Of a stretch of DNA of 64,000 nucleotides, positions 17,531-25,212 are shown piece by piece. Both the position numbers and the translations under genes were made by a program. Positions within the stretch are counted from its first letter, which is position 1, and each line of letters starts with the position of its first letter. The notes beneath the pieces were generated by a model. The model saw only the letters and a list, made by a program, of their open reading frames with translations. It made no database searches and had not been told where the DNA came from. Origin of the DNA: an uncultured Clostridium sp. (lineage in GTDB: Bacteria > Bacillota > Clostridia > TANB77 > CAG-508); the NCBI GenBank assembly GCA_900553945.1, contig USFR01000004.1, forward strand, positions 75,055 through 139,054, given 5' to 3'.

Positions 17531-18067
17531 ATGAAGAATGCATGGAAAGTATTAGCTATTGTAGGAATAATAGTAATTTTTATAGTATTATCTGTAATTA
17601 GTTGTATTTGTAATGGAATGTCTGAATTTTTTTCATTTAATTTAGTTGAGATATTAACATTAGGAATAGCTTCTATATTAATATATTATTTAACAGAAAA
17701 GAATAATGATAAAAGAAAGAAAAATGAAAAAATAGAAAATCTAATAATAGAAATAAGTTCAAAATTAAATAGCATTTCTCTACAGATACCTTCAAAAGGA
17801 AAACAAAAAGAGTATTTATATTGCTTTAAATATATATCTAATAAATTCAATGTTCTAAAATTATTGATTGAAAAAGATGACGAAAGAAATTTGGAAAATG
17901 CAGAAAAAGAATTTGAAAATCTAAGAGTGTTTATAACTGATAATATTAATCAAGATGAATCATATTTTGAAAATTTAAAAGATAAAATACCTAACTATGT
18001 TAGTAATATAGATACATTTCTAGATAAGATAATCGTTAACATATATAAGCAAAATAGTAGCAAATAA
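17531..18067 (+). CDS. Two-helix membrane protein, third member of the STAS/GHKL module
   Basis: 178 residues. Two N-terminal membrane helices (about 7-29 and 37-57) are followed by a charged cytoplasmic helical domain of about 115 residues (KNNDKRKKNEKIENLIIEI...). It has a GGGGGAT binding site and starts 13 bases after the previous gene; a terminator overlaps its stop. No family is recognised. A membrane protein downstream of a signalling pair fits a sensor-plus-membrane-effector layout, which is an inference. Confidence 0.75.
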   Translation: MKNAWKVLAIVGIIVIFIVLSVISCICNGMSEFFSFNLVEILTLGIASILIYYLTEKNNDKRKKNEKIENLIIEISSKLNSISLQIPSKGKQKEYLYCFKYISNKFNVLKLLIEKDDERNLENAEKEFENLRVFITDNINQDESYFENLKDKIPNYVSNIDTFLDKIIVNIYKQNSSK

Positions 18068-18085
18068 CTGCTACTATTTATTTTT
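18054..18085 (+). terminator. Terminator overlapping the end of the three-gene module
   Basis: ATAGTAGCA (18054-18062) and TGCTACTAT (18069-18077) form a perfect nine-bp stem around the stop codon, followed by TTATTTTTT. Confidence 0.9.
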
Positions 18086-18297
18086 TGCTCTATTTTTATA
18101 AACATTATAGATAGGAAAAATTAAAGGATATTATAACAATAGGAAAAAATTACAAAAGTTAGAAGAATGATTAAGTTATGTGACAATATAGAAAAACAAG
18201 GTTTGGAAAAATTAGAATAAATAAAAGTTTTTGAAGAAAGAAACAGGAAAAAACAAAAGAAAAGCAAGAAAAAAGATAGAAGATATGAAAGATAGAA

Positions 18298-18317
18298 CTG
18301 GCACAGAAATGTGCCAG
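18298..18317 (+). other. Isolated perfect hairpin in the gap before the methylase
   Basis: CTGGCACA, GAAA loop, TGTGCCAG: an eight-bp stem with a GNRA-type tetraloop and no T run. It lies in a purine-rich 390-base gap (18068-18459). Upstream of it the frame reads short Lys/Arg-rich stretches broken by stops, possibly a decayed gene. No intact gene is visible in the gap. Confidence 0.55.
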
Positions 18318-18459
18318 AAAAATTTTAATAAATAAAATGAAAAGTATTGCAAAATAAACAAATGTTTGATAGTATATAAAAAATAAAAATATTGTCAAAA
18401 AAATGGAAAAAATTTAAAAAATATGATATAAAATATAAATAGAAAAGGAGAGTTATATT

Positions 18460-19593
18460 ATGAATCCAATAATAAAATGGGCTGGAGGTAAAGAAAAGGA
18501 ATTGCCTTATATAAAAGAAAATTTACCTAGTAATATAAATAGATATATAGAACCGTTTGTTGGCGGTGGCGCGGTTTATTTTAATTTAAATATTAAAGAA
18601 TCAATTATAAATGACAAATCAGAAGAATTAATTAACTTATATAGATGTATAAAAAAACATGATAAAGAGTTTTTTGATAAATTAAAAGCAATATATAAAA
18701 ACTGGAGATTATTAGAAGGTGTTGTTGAGAATAATTCGGAAGAATTATTGAAAATGTACAGACAATATTGCAAAGAACTTACTAGTAATAGTGAAGCAAG
18801 AAATATAAAAATAAAATTTAATGATAAAATATATGCTTTTGTTATAAAACATGCTGAAGAGTTTAATGGGATTTTATCATCTGAATTTAATATAGAGATA
18901 GATAACTTCATAAATGAGATTGTTAAAAATCTTATATCAAAAATGAATAGAATGTATAAAATAGAGAATCAAAAGCAGAAAATGAATGAAAAAGATACTC
19001 TAGACAATATTGAATGTGCATTTAAAAGTGCATTTTATATGCATTTTAGACACTTATACAATGAAGCAGAAAATTTTAATATTAATGTGTCTTTTTATAC
19101 AGCAATTTTTTACTTTATAAGAGAGTTTTGCTATGCATCAATGTTTAGATACAATAAAAATGGTAAATTTAATGTACCTTATGGAGGAATAAGTTATAAT
19201 AGAAAAGAATTTATAAAGAAGATAGATTATATAGGTTCTAAAAAAATAAAAGAATACATGGAGAGTACTAATATATATTGTGATGATTTTGAAAAGTTTT
19301 TTGATGAAGTAAAACCCAAAAAAGGAGATTTTATATTTTTAGATCCACCATATGATACTGAATTTTCTACATATGCTAAAAATGAATTTGCTAAAAAAGA
19401 TCAAATAAGACTTTGCGAATATTTGAAAAATACTAAAGCTAATATAATGTTAATTATAAAAAATACAGACTTTATTTATAATTTATATAATACTAAAGTA
19501 TTTAAGATAAGAACATTTGATAAAAAATATCTTGTAAGTTTTCAAAATAGAAATGATAAAGATGCTGAACATTTATTAATAACAAATTATTAG
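18460..19593 (+). CDS. D12-class DNA adenine N6-methyltransferase
   Basis: 377 residues. The SAM-binding start NPIIKWAGGKEKELPYI and EPFVGGGAVYFNL, and the catalytic motif FIFLDPPYDTEFSTYA (near 290), identify a Dam/DpnM-type D12 methylase. It is longer than the usual 270-290 residues because of a helical insertion between about 65 and 200. It methylates adenine in the target of the nearby restriction enzyme, protecting host DNA. AAAGGAGAG precedes the ATG, and the nuclease genes follow with short gaps. Confidence 0.95.
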   Translation: MNPIIKWAGGKEKELPYIKENLPSNINRYIEPFVGGGAVYFNLNIKESIINDKSEELINLYRCIKKHDKEFFDKLKAIYKNWRLLEGVVENNSEELLKMYRQYCKELTSNSEARNIKIKFNDKIYAFVIKHAEEFNGILSSEFNIEIDNFINEIVKNLISKMNRMYKIENQKQKMNEKDTLDNIECAFKSAFYMHFRHLYNEAENFNINVSFYTAIFYFIREFCYASMFRYNKNGKFNVPYGGISYNRKEFIKKIDYIGSKKIKEYMESTNIYCDDFEKFFDEVKPKKGDFIFLDPPYDTEFSTYAKNEFAKKDQIRLCEYLKNTKANIMLIIKNTDFIYNLYNTKVFKIRTFDKKYLVSFQNRNDKDAEHLLITNY

Positions 19594-19601
19594 GGGGAAT
19601 T

Positions 19602-20411
19602 ATGGAAGAATTAAAAAGAAAAGCAATAAATGAAATTATAGATAGTAGTATAAAAAGTTTTGCAGATGGCTTTGAAATTAGGCATATAAAAGAAGTAAGT
19701 GATCCTAATGGAGTAATCAATTCTAAAAAGAATAATGTTTTTATTGCTGAACTAGGAGAAGAGTTTATGTTTTATTCTGCATTTGTGAGATCATTTGATT
19801 CAAGTTTTGGAAATGTATTGGAAAATGTGGGAAATTCAATAGCTAAATTATCTTATGAAGTAAGAGGAAGAATAGAATCGTATTTGTTGCCACAACAAAC
19901 GCAACATATTGATTATTTAATGACAGTATATAATGAGCATCAAACACCAAAAAAGGAAGATTATGAAAATTTTTCTTGGGTAAAACCTAGAGATATTACT
20001 AGTTATATGACTAGTCATGAAACTGACAATTATTTTTATAGCCCAGAGAAAAAAGAACATTATATAATTGAATTAAAAGCAGGTGGTGATTTAGATAATA
20101 AGAAATCAAAAGCTGAAAAAGTAGAGTTATTAAGAGAATATTTCTTATTAAAAAATAAATTAGAAGATAGCGATGAAAAAATAAAAGTATTGTTTGCAAC
20201 AGCTTACAATAAATTTGGTGAAGGAAACGAATGGAAACAAAGTCAAGTAAGGCAATATTTTGACGAAAGAGAACTACTTATAGGAAGAGAATATTGGAAT
20301 TTTGTATGCGATGATGAACACGGGTTTGACGTTGTATTTGAACAATACAAAAAGAGTGCAAATTATATTAAAGAGGCAATTCAAAATATAAAAACATTGT
20401 ATTTTGAATAG
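19602..20411 (+). CDS. TdeIII-like type II restriction endonuclease
   Basis: 269 residues. The central region ENFSWVKPRDI...YSPEKKEHYIIELKAGGDLDNKKSKAEKVELLREY (roughly 125-185) has a PD-(D/E)xK arrangement with the ExK in IELKAG. The downstream block ATAYNKFGEGNEWKQSQVRQ and IGREYWNFVCDDEHGFDVVF resembles the TdeIII family as I recall it. It starts eight bases after the methylase with GGGGG upstream, as expected for a cognate restriction enzyme. The recognition sequence cannot be inferred. Family assignment is moderate; the nuclease role is better supported. Confidence 0.78.
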   Translation: MEELKRKAINEIIDSSIKSFADGFEIRHIKEVSDPNGVINSKKNNVFIAELGEEFMFYSAFVRSFDSSFGNVLENVGNSIAKLSYEVRGRIESYLLPQQTQHIDYLMTVYNEHQTPKKEDYENFSWVKPRDITSYMTSHETDNYFYSPEKKEHYIIELKAGGDLDNKKSKAEKVELLREYFLLKNKLEDSDEKIKVLFATAYNKFGEGNEWKQSQVRQYFDERELLIGREYWNFVCDDEHGFDVVFEQYKKSANYIKEAIQNIKTLYFE

Positions 20412-20422
20412 GAGAATTATGT

Positions 20423-21220
20423 ATGGAAGAAAGAAGAGTTAAGGAAAAAGAGATTATAAAGCCTGCTTTGAGAATTATTAAAGATAAACCGGGAATAAAC
20501 ACATCAGAGTTAATTAAAGAACTTCAAAAAATAGTTGAATTATATCCTGGAGATAAAGAAATTTTAAGTGGAAGAACTGATACTAAATTTTCTCAAATTG
20601 TTAGAAACTTAATTTCACATAGAGAAAATAATAAATTTGGAAAATGCATTTATAGTCAGCAAGTTGGAAGAAATGTAGGCTTTTATATTAATGAAAAAGG
20701 GCAAGAAGAAATTCAAGGATATGAGAGAAGAGAAATAAGAGAAGAACGTGAAGACAATGAACTACAAAGAAGAATAAGAGAAAGTAGTTTATATAATGAT
20801 AAGACTGAATTGAAAAAAGCAAATTCAAGAGTTCCTGAAAAAACTTCTAGAAGTAACAATGCAAGATATAAAACTGATGCAAGAATTTCAAAAACAGTTC
20901 TAAATGAAAACAATTATATATGTGAAATTGAAAAAATAACTGAAAATATTCATAGAACGTTTAATACTAATAATGAAGTACAGTATATGGAGGGACATCA
21001 TCTAATTCCTATGAAAGCACAAAAAGATTTTATAAATAATATAGATAGAAGCGATAATATTTGTTGCTTATGTCCTAATTGCCATAGAGCTATACATTAT
21101 GGAACAGTTAAAGAGAAAAAAAGTAGATTAATATTATTGTATAAAGAGAAGATTGAAAAATTAAAAGCAAATGACATATATATAGATTTTGAAGAATTAG
21201 TAAACAAATATTATTTGTAG
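20423..21220 (+). CDS. HNH endonuclease of the restriction module
   Basis: 265 residues. The C-terminal region has YMEGHHLIPMKAQKDF and ICCLCPNCHRAIHYG, an HNH nuclease motif with a zinc-binding CxxC pair (near 195-235). The N-terminal 95 residues (KPALRIIKDKPGINTSELIKEL) look like a winged helix for DNA recognition. Between them is a charged linker. It follows the TdeIII-like gene by 11 bases. It could be a modification-dependent nuclease or a second restriction subunit. Confidence 0.88.
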   Translation: MEERRVKEKEIIKPALRIIKDKPGINTSELIKELQKIVELYPGDKEILSGRTDTKFSQIVRNLISHRENNKFGKCIYSQQVGRNVGFYINEKGQEEIQGYERREIREEREDNELQRRIRESSLYNDKTELKKANSRVPEKTSRSNNARYKTDARISKTVLNENNYICEIEKITENIHRTFNTNNEVQYMEGHHLIPMKAQKDFINNIDRSDNICCLCPNCHRAIHYGTVKEKKSRLILLYKEKIEKLKANDIYIDFEELVNKYYL

Positions 21221-21236
21221 AATTAAGGTGATTATT

Positions 21237-22034
21237 ATGGATAAAATTGAAGAATTGAGAAAACAATTCTATAATTTTTTTGACAATGGATATGATTTTG
21301 AAAATTTTTTAAAAGAATTTTTAAAAGATTTAGGCTTTAAAGATATAAAAGTAACACAAAAGACTCGAGATGGTGGAATTGATTTAGTATGTTATAAAGA
21401 TATAATTGAAGGAATTAATACAATAGAAAGTGAAAAATTTATTGTGCAAGCAAAAAAATATGATAAAAATATATCACCAGAAAAAGTAAGAGCATTAAAT
21501 GATGCCAGAAATGTAGGAATTAGAAAGTTATTTATAACGACAAGTGATTTTTCGCAACAGGCTAAAATAGAAGCTAAAGAAATGCCAGATATGTCTTTAA
21601 TAAATGGAAAAGATATTATTAATTTTTATATTCAGAATAAATCCGACAAAATATTTGATTGGGAGCCTAAACTTTCAAATGATAAATTATATGAATTAAT
21701 AACAAAGAATAAAAAGGATACTGGAAATAATCAAGAAAGTATGGAAAAAAATGAAGAAAAAATATTAAGAGTAATAACTAAAAATGATGTAAGGGCAAGA
21801 ATATTAAGAATACCTAATGAAATCTTTGCAAAGATTTCTGAAGAAAATGCTTATGATGTTGTTATAGATGGTTGTGAAAAAAGACTTAATATGATTAAAG
21901 AAATAAAGTCTTTTGCAGGAATAAGTGAATTTTATAGGAAACATAATTATATAGATAATGAACAAGCAGCTAGAAATAGTTATTGGAGTATAGATATAAG
22001 TAAGAAAAAAATATATGTAGAACTAGAAGAATAA
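21237..22034 (+). CDS. Mrr-like restriction endonuclease
   Basis: 265 residues from ATG 21237 (AAGGTG site at 21225-21230). The N-terminal domain FENFLKEFLKDLGFKDIKVT...TRDGGIDLVCY...EKFIVQAKKY is the Mrr catalytic fold: Asp in GGIDLV and QxK in VQAKKY (near 45-80). The C-terminal half is variable and may recognise DNA or modification. Mrr enzymes cut methylated or otherwise unusual DNA. Being the last gene after methylase, TdeIII-like and HNH genes, it may widen the range of DNA attacked. Confidence 0.9.
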   Translation: MDKIEELRKQFYNFFDNGYDFENFLKEFLKDLGFKDIKVTQKTRDGGIDLVCYKDIIEGINTIESEKFIVQAKKYDKNISPEKVRALNDARNVGIRKLFITTSDFSQQAKIEAKEMPDMSLINGKDIINFYIQNKSDKIFDWEPKLSNDKLYELITKNKKDTGNNQESMEKNEEKILRVITKNDVRARILRIPNEIFAKISEENAYDVVIDGCEKRLNMIKEIKSFAGISEFYRKHNYIDNEQAARNSYWSIDISKKKIYVELEE

Positions 22035-22152
22035 AAAATTAAGCTAAATAACAATAAATGTATTATTAAAGTATTTATAAATTAAATTTAATAAATAGTA
22101 ATCTTGCAATTTGCCTCAAAACTAAAGCTTAATATTTGTTATGCAAAAAAAG

Positions 22153-22181
22153 TTGAATAAATTGCAGTTTTATGTTATATT
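22153..22181 (+). promoter_or_regulatory. Promoter for the two-gene membrane module
   Basis: TTGAAT (22153-22158), 17 bases, TATATT (22176-22181), upstream of the GGGGG binding site and ATG 22224. It shows that the pair is transcribed apart from the restriction genes. Confidence 0.6.
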
Positions 22182-22223
22182 ATTATATGCAATAATTACC
22201 ACTTAGTTTCGGGGGAAAAGAAT

Positions 22224-23114
22224 ATGGAAAGAAATGTGTATAAATATAATATAGAAGTTAATGTGATAGACATACCAAGTAGACCAATACGAATTGAAGT
22301 TAATGATGAAATAGAGAATGTTTTAGATTTTTTAAGTGCCCTACCTAGAGAGGAAAGAAGAGTAGATCTTTCTACCCAAGAAAAAGTTATATATTTAGAA
22401 GAATATGTAAAAACAGAAATTAATAATATGACGATCTATTTTTTTAAATTTGTATCTTTGAAGTATAATCAAACAAGAGAGGTACTAAATAAAGATACTT
22501 TAGAAAGTAAAGGAAGATTAAAAGATGTAAATGATGGGGATAAGGAATATAATCATATTGCTATAGGAGTAAAAAATGGAAGAATTAAAGCTGCATTTGA
22601 ATATAATTATTATGGAATACAAGGACTAGGAACTATTATTTCCTATATAAATGATATGGCGACAAAATATTTTAAAGAAATAGGAATAGATAAATATTAT
22701 TATTTAGAAGCGCATAATGAGGTAAACAGAGAATTTTTAGAAGAACTAAACAAAATGAGACAAATTAATGCTGCAACTATTGTAGTAGCATCTGAAAGAT
22801 TTGGAAATACTGAGTTTGGAGATTTGTCGGGAAGAGAAGAAATTAAGGACGAAATAGAAATAACATTTAAAAGAGCTAAAAGAAGATATATTCCTAAAGC
22901 AATTATAGAGGAATATTATAATAAAAAACAGAATGGTGATGCTATTAAAAGAATTTATGTTAGTGGAAGAAATGAAACTAATAAGATAAAATTAGATACA
23001 GAGGAAATGAAGCAGAAAGTTAAATTATCAGTATCTGCTAATATATTTGGAGAAATAGACTCAGATAATATGTTTGAGCAATTAAAAAATTATTTAATGG
23101 AGGAAAATGGTTGA
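22224..23114 (+). CDS. Uncharacterised soluble protein paired with a membrane protein
   Basis: 296 residues, no signal peptide or membrane helix. N-terminal strand-rich region, then TIYFFKFVSLKYNQTREVLN, then HIAIGVKNGRIKAAFEYNYYGIQGLGTIISYIN (near 112-145), a helical part and a basic segment FKRAKRRYIPKAIIEEYYNKK (near 213-233). I do not recognise the family; a faint likeness to DUF6731-type proteins is possible. The TGA overlaps the TTG of a four-helix membrane protein. A soluble sensor plus small four-helix membrane protein recalls the layout of RexA/RexB or Kiwa, but no homology is claimed. Position inside a defence island suggests an anti-phage role. Confidence 0.75.
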   Translation: MERNVYKYNIEVNVIDIPSRPIRIEVNDEIENVLDFLSALPREERRVDLSTQEKVIYLEEYVKTEINNMTIYFFKFVSLKYNQTREVLNKDTLESKGRLKDVNDGDKEYNHIAIGVKNGRIKAAFEYNYYGIQGLGTIISYINDMATKYFKEIGIDKYYYLEAHNEVNREFLEELNKMRQINAATIVVASERFGNTEFGDLSGREEIKDEIEITFKRAKRRYIPKAIIEEYYNKKQNGDAIKRIYVSGRNETNKIKLDTEEMKQKVKLSVSANIFGEIDSDNMFEQLKNYLMEENG

Positions 23115-23659
23115 AAAATAAGTTTTTAAATTCGGAGATATTATTGCCTTTTTTAGATTATTTTAAAATAGAAGAAAAGAAAGAAAAAAAAATTAAATTA
23201 ATAATATATATATTATTATCAATGGTGATATGTACAGGAATGCTATTTTATTATAAAATTTTTGCTCAAGAAGAGATTAAAGATTTTGTATTGGAGTATA
23301 TAAATTCAGAGATTGAAATTATTGCGCTATTATTGAGTTTTAGCATAGCATATTTGACGATTCTTATAACATCCGATAGTAAAAATATAAGAGAACTTAA
23401 AGAATATAATACAAATAAAATTATTGATAAAAAAAATATATCGTTATATCAAATTTTATTGATACAGCTTACTTATACAATATATAATGAAATAGTTTTA
23501 TTGATTTTATTACTAATACATAAATTTATTTTTCCAATAACAAAGGAATTTTGGAATATTATATTTTTTACTATAAATATGATTCTTTTGATAAATATTA
23601 TTTATGTTATGTTTAAAAATGTAAAAAATATTTACTTGTCTTTCTGGAGAAGTAATTAA
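23111..23659 (+). CDS. Four-helix membrane protein, partner of the gene at 22224
   Basis: 182 residues starting at TTG 23111, overlapping the upstream TGA, with GGAGG inside the previous gene. Four hydrophobic helices are seen around residues 24-52, 66-88, 112-142 and 144-170, with little outside the membrane. No catalytic motif. Likely membrane effector or anchor of the two-gene module. A strong bidirectional hairpin follows. Confidence 0.75.
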   Translation: MKNKFLNSEILLPFLDYFKIEEKKEKKIKLIIYILLSMVICTGMLFYYKIFAQEEIKDFVLEYINSEIEIIALLLSFSIAYLTILITSDSKNIRELKEYNTNKIIDKKNISLYQILLIQLTYTIYNEIVLLILLLIHKFIFPITKEFWNIIFFTINMILLINIIYVMFKNVKNIYLSFWRSN

Positions 23660-23661
23660 GT

Positions 23662-23708
23662 GTTGGAATTATGAAAAATAAAAATTCATAATTCCAACTT
23701 TATTTTTA
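23662..23708. terminator. Bidirectional terminator hairpin
   Basis: GTTGGAATTATGAA (23662-23675) is exactly complementary to TTCATAATTCCAAC (23685-23698), followed by a T-rich tract. It separates the membrane module from the convergent pseudogene. Confidence 0.9.
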
Positions 23709-23999
23709 TATAGTTAAACAGTTGAAAACTAATTCAACACCATCAACAAAACCATTTTTATAATACTTCTCATTCCAATAACTTAAATAATCAAGAAAAT
23801 TATCATCTAGTATTTCTAATTGTTTCTGAACATACTTTTTATTCTTCTTGGGTACATTTCTTAAGATTTTTTCGGAAATTTCGTCAAAATAAACTCAATG
23901 TTTTTTATCTTCATTGCAAGTTATAGAAGAAAGTTCATCCTCTCTAAATAATAACCATTCTCTTAAAATATCATCATTTACTTCTCTAAAATTATTCAT
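23706..23999 (-). pseudogene. Decayed small clostridial gene with an in-frame TGA
   Basis: On the minus strand a 98-codon frame starts at ATG 23999 (AGGATTG upstream), reads MNNFREVNDDILREWLLFRE, and ends at TAA 23706-23708 with a well-formed C terminus (DYLSYWNEKYYKNGFVDGVE). A single TGA at 23895-23897 interrupts codon 35; both sides look coding. The YWNEKYYxNGFxDG ending is common in small clostridial accessory proteins (possibly DUF6809-like). TGA is used as a true stop elsewhere in this window, so this is best read as a nonsense mutation. Confidence 0.8.
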
Positions 24000-24230
24000 A
24001 ACAATCCTCCAATTTTATAAAATTAATATACATACATCAAAATGATATATTGAGTGAACTTTTAGTCAATGTGATATAAAAAATTTAAAATTTTGGGGAC
24101 ACAATGGGGACAAAAGTACCCAAAATTGACTTAAAATCACTTAAAAATACATAACTTATAAATCAATAAAACCATTGAAATATAAGCAAAAACTATCAAT
24201 TTCAATAAAATTCAAAAATTGCTGATAATA

Positions 24231-24252
24231 CCCTCATAACCCGAAGGTATAT
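24231..24252 (+). other. Second tRNA-Met-like remnant, right end of the defence island
   Basis: CCCTCATAACCCGAAGGT matches the anticodon-loop to variable-loop part of the tRNA fragment at 15934 (CTCATAACTCGAAGGTCG) with two differences. Just upstream (24095-24200) lies GGGGACACAATGGGGACAAA and AT-rich DNA of the type often found near integrase attachment sites; no intact integrase remains. Otherwise 24000-24483 shows no gene. Confidence 0.65.
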
Positions 24253-24483
24253 GTAATAAAGAAAAGTATAGTTAGAACTACTATGTTAAAATTGAATATA
24301 TATTATAAAAATAAATATTCAGTTTGCAACCAGTAGAATTAGAGATTTATTTTAATTGATAAAAATTCATAAAACAAAATTATAAAAATCTTGCTAAAAA
24401 ATGTAAAATATGATATATAGAAGTAAATAATTGTAAAAAATACAAATTGGCAATGATTGTGTTGTAGTAATGGAGGTGAAATA

Positions 24484-25197
24484 ATGAGATTCAAGATGTA
24501 TTTTACATTAGAGAATACAAGAGTGCCTATTGATTACAGAAGAAGCATATTGAGTTTTATAAAATTGTCTTTGTCTGAATATAGTGAAGAGTTCTTTAAG
24601 AAATACTATAATCAGAAAGATAATATTGTAAAACCATATGCTTTTTCTGTTTTTTTTAGAAATCCAAAGATTAATGCAGAAGAAGTTATAGTAGATGATA
24701 AAAGATTTGAACTAAATCTGACTATTGAAGATTATGAAACTGCTATTATGTTTTATAATGCTTTTAATAATCAGAGGTTAAAGAAATTTTCTATTGATAG
24801 GAATTCGTGGATTTTACAAAAAATAGTACTTATACCTGAAAAGAAAATTTGTGATGAAAAGATTATAATAAAATTTCAATCACCATTATGTGTAAGGTTA
24901 AGGGAGAATAATAAAGATTATTACTATTCTTATGAGAATGAAAAGTTTTCTGAGGTTTTGAAGATTAATATTAAAGAGCAGTTGAAAAGGTCTAATGTTG
25001 CATTAGATTCAGTTGATAATTTTAAAATTGTTCCGATAAAGCCTAAGAAGGTGATTATAAAATTCTATGAAAAACAGATTGAATGTTCAACAGGAATTTT
25101 TGAATTAGATGGAGACGTTGAACTTTTAAATTATTTATATAACGCTGGCATGGGAAGTAAACATAGTGCTGGTTTTGGAATGTTTCAAGTTGTGTAG
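24484..25197 (+). CDS. cas6: CRISPR pre-crRNA endoribonuclease Cas6
   Basis: 237 residues from ATG 24484, which follows GGAGGTGAAATA; the frame upstream is not needed. The N terminus is a ferredoxin-like fold, and the C terminus has the Gly-rich Cas6 signature NAGMGSKHSAGFGMFQVV. Cas6 cuts the repeat RNA to release crRNAs. It is the first gene of the type I-B operon and ends just before cas8. Confidence 0.95.
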   Translation: MRFKMYFTLENTRVPIDYRRSILSFIKLSLSEYSEEFFKKYYNQKDNIVKPYAFSVFFRNPKINAEEVIVDDKRFELNLTIEDYETAIMFYNAFNNQRLKKFSIDRNSWILQKIVLIPEKKICDEKIIIKFQSPLCVRLRENNKDYYYSYENEKFSEVLKINIKEQLKRSNVALDSVDNFKIVPIKPKKVIIKFYEKQIECSTGIFELDGDVELLNYLYNAGMGSKHSAGFGMFQVV

Positions 25198-25212
25198 ATA
25201 GGAGGTGATGAG

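Noticed and set aside
22224..23659. Assignment as a Kiwa or RexAB system
   Set aside because: Only the layout is similar; no shared motif could be seen, so the label is not supported.
23895..23897. TGA read as tryptophan or selenocysteine
   Set aside because: TGA serves as a normal stop in several genes of this window and no selenocysteine element was seen; nonsense mutation is simpler.
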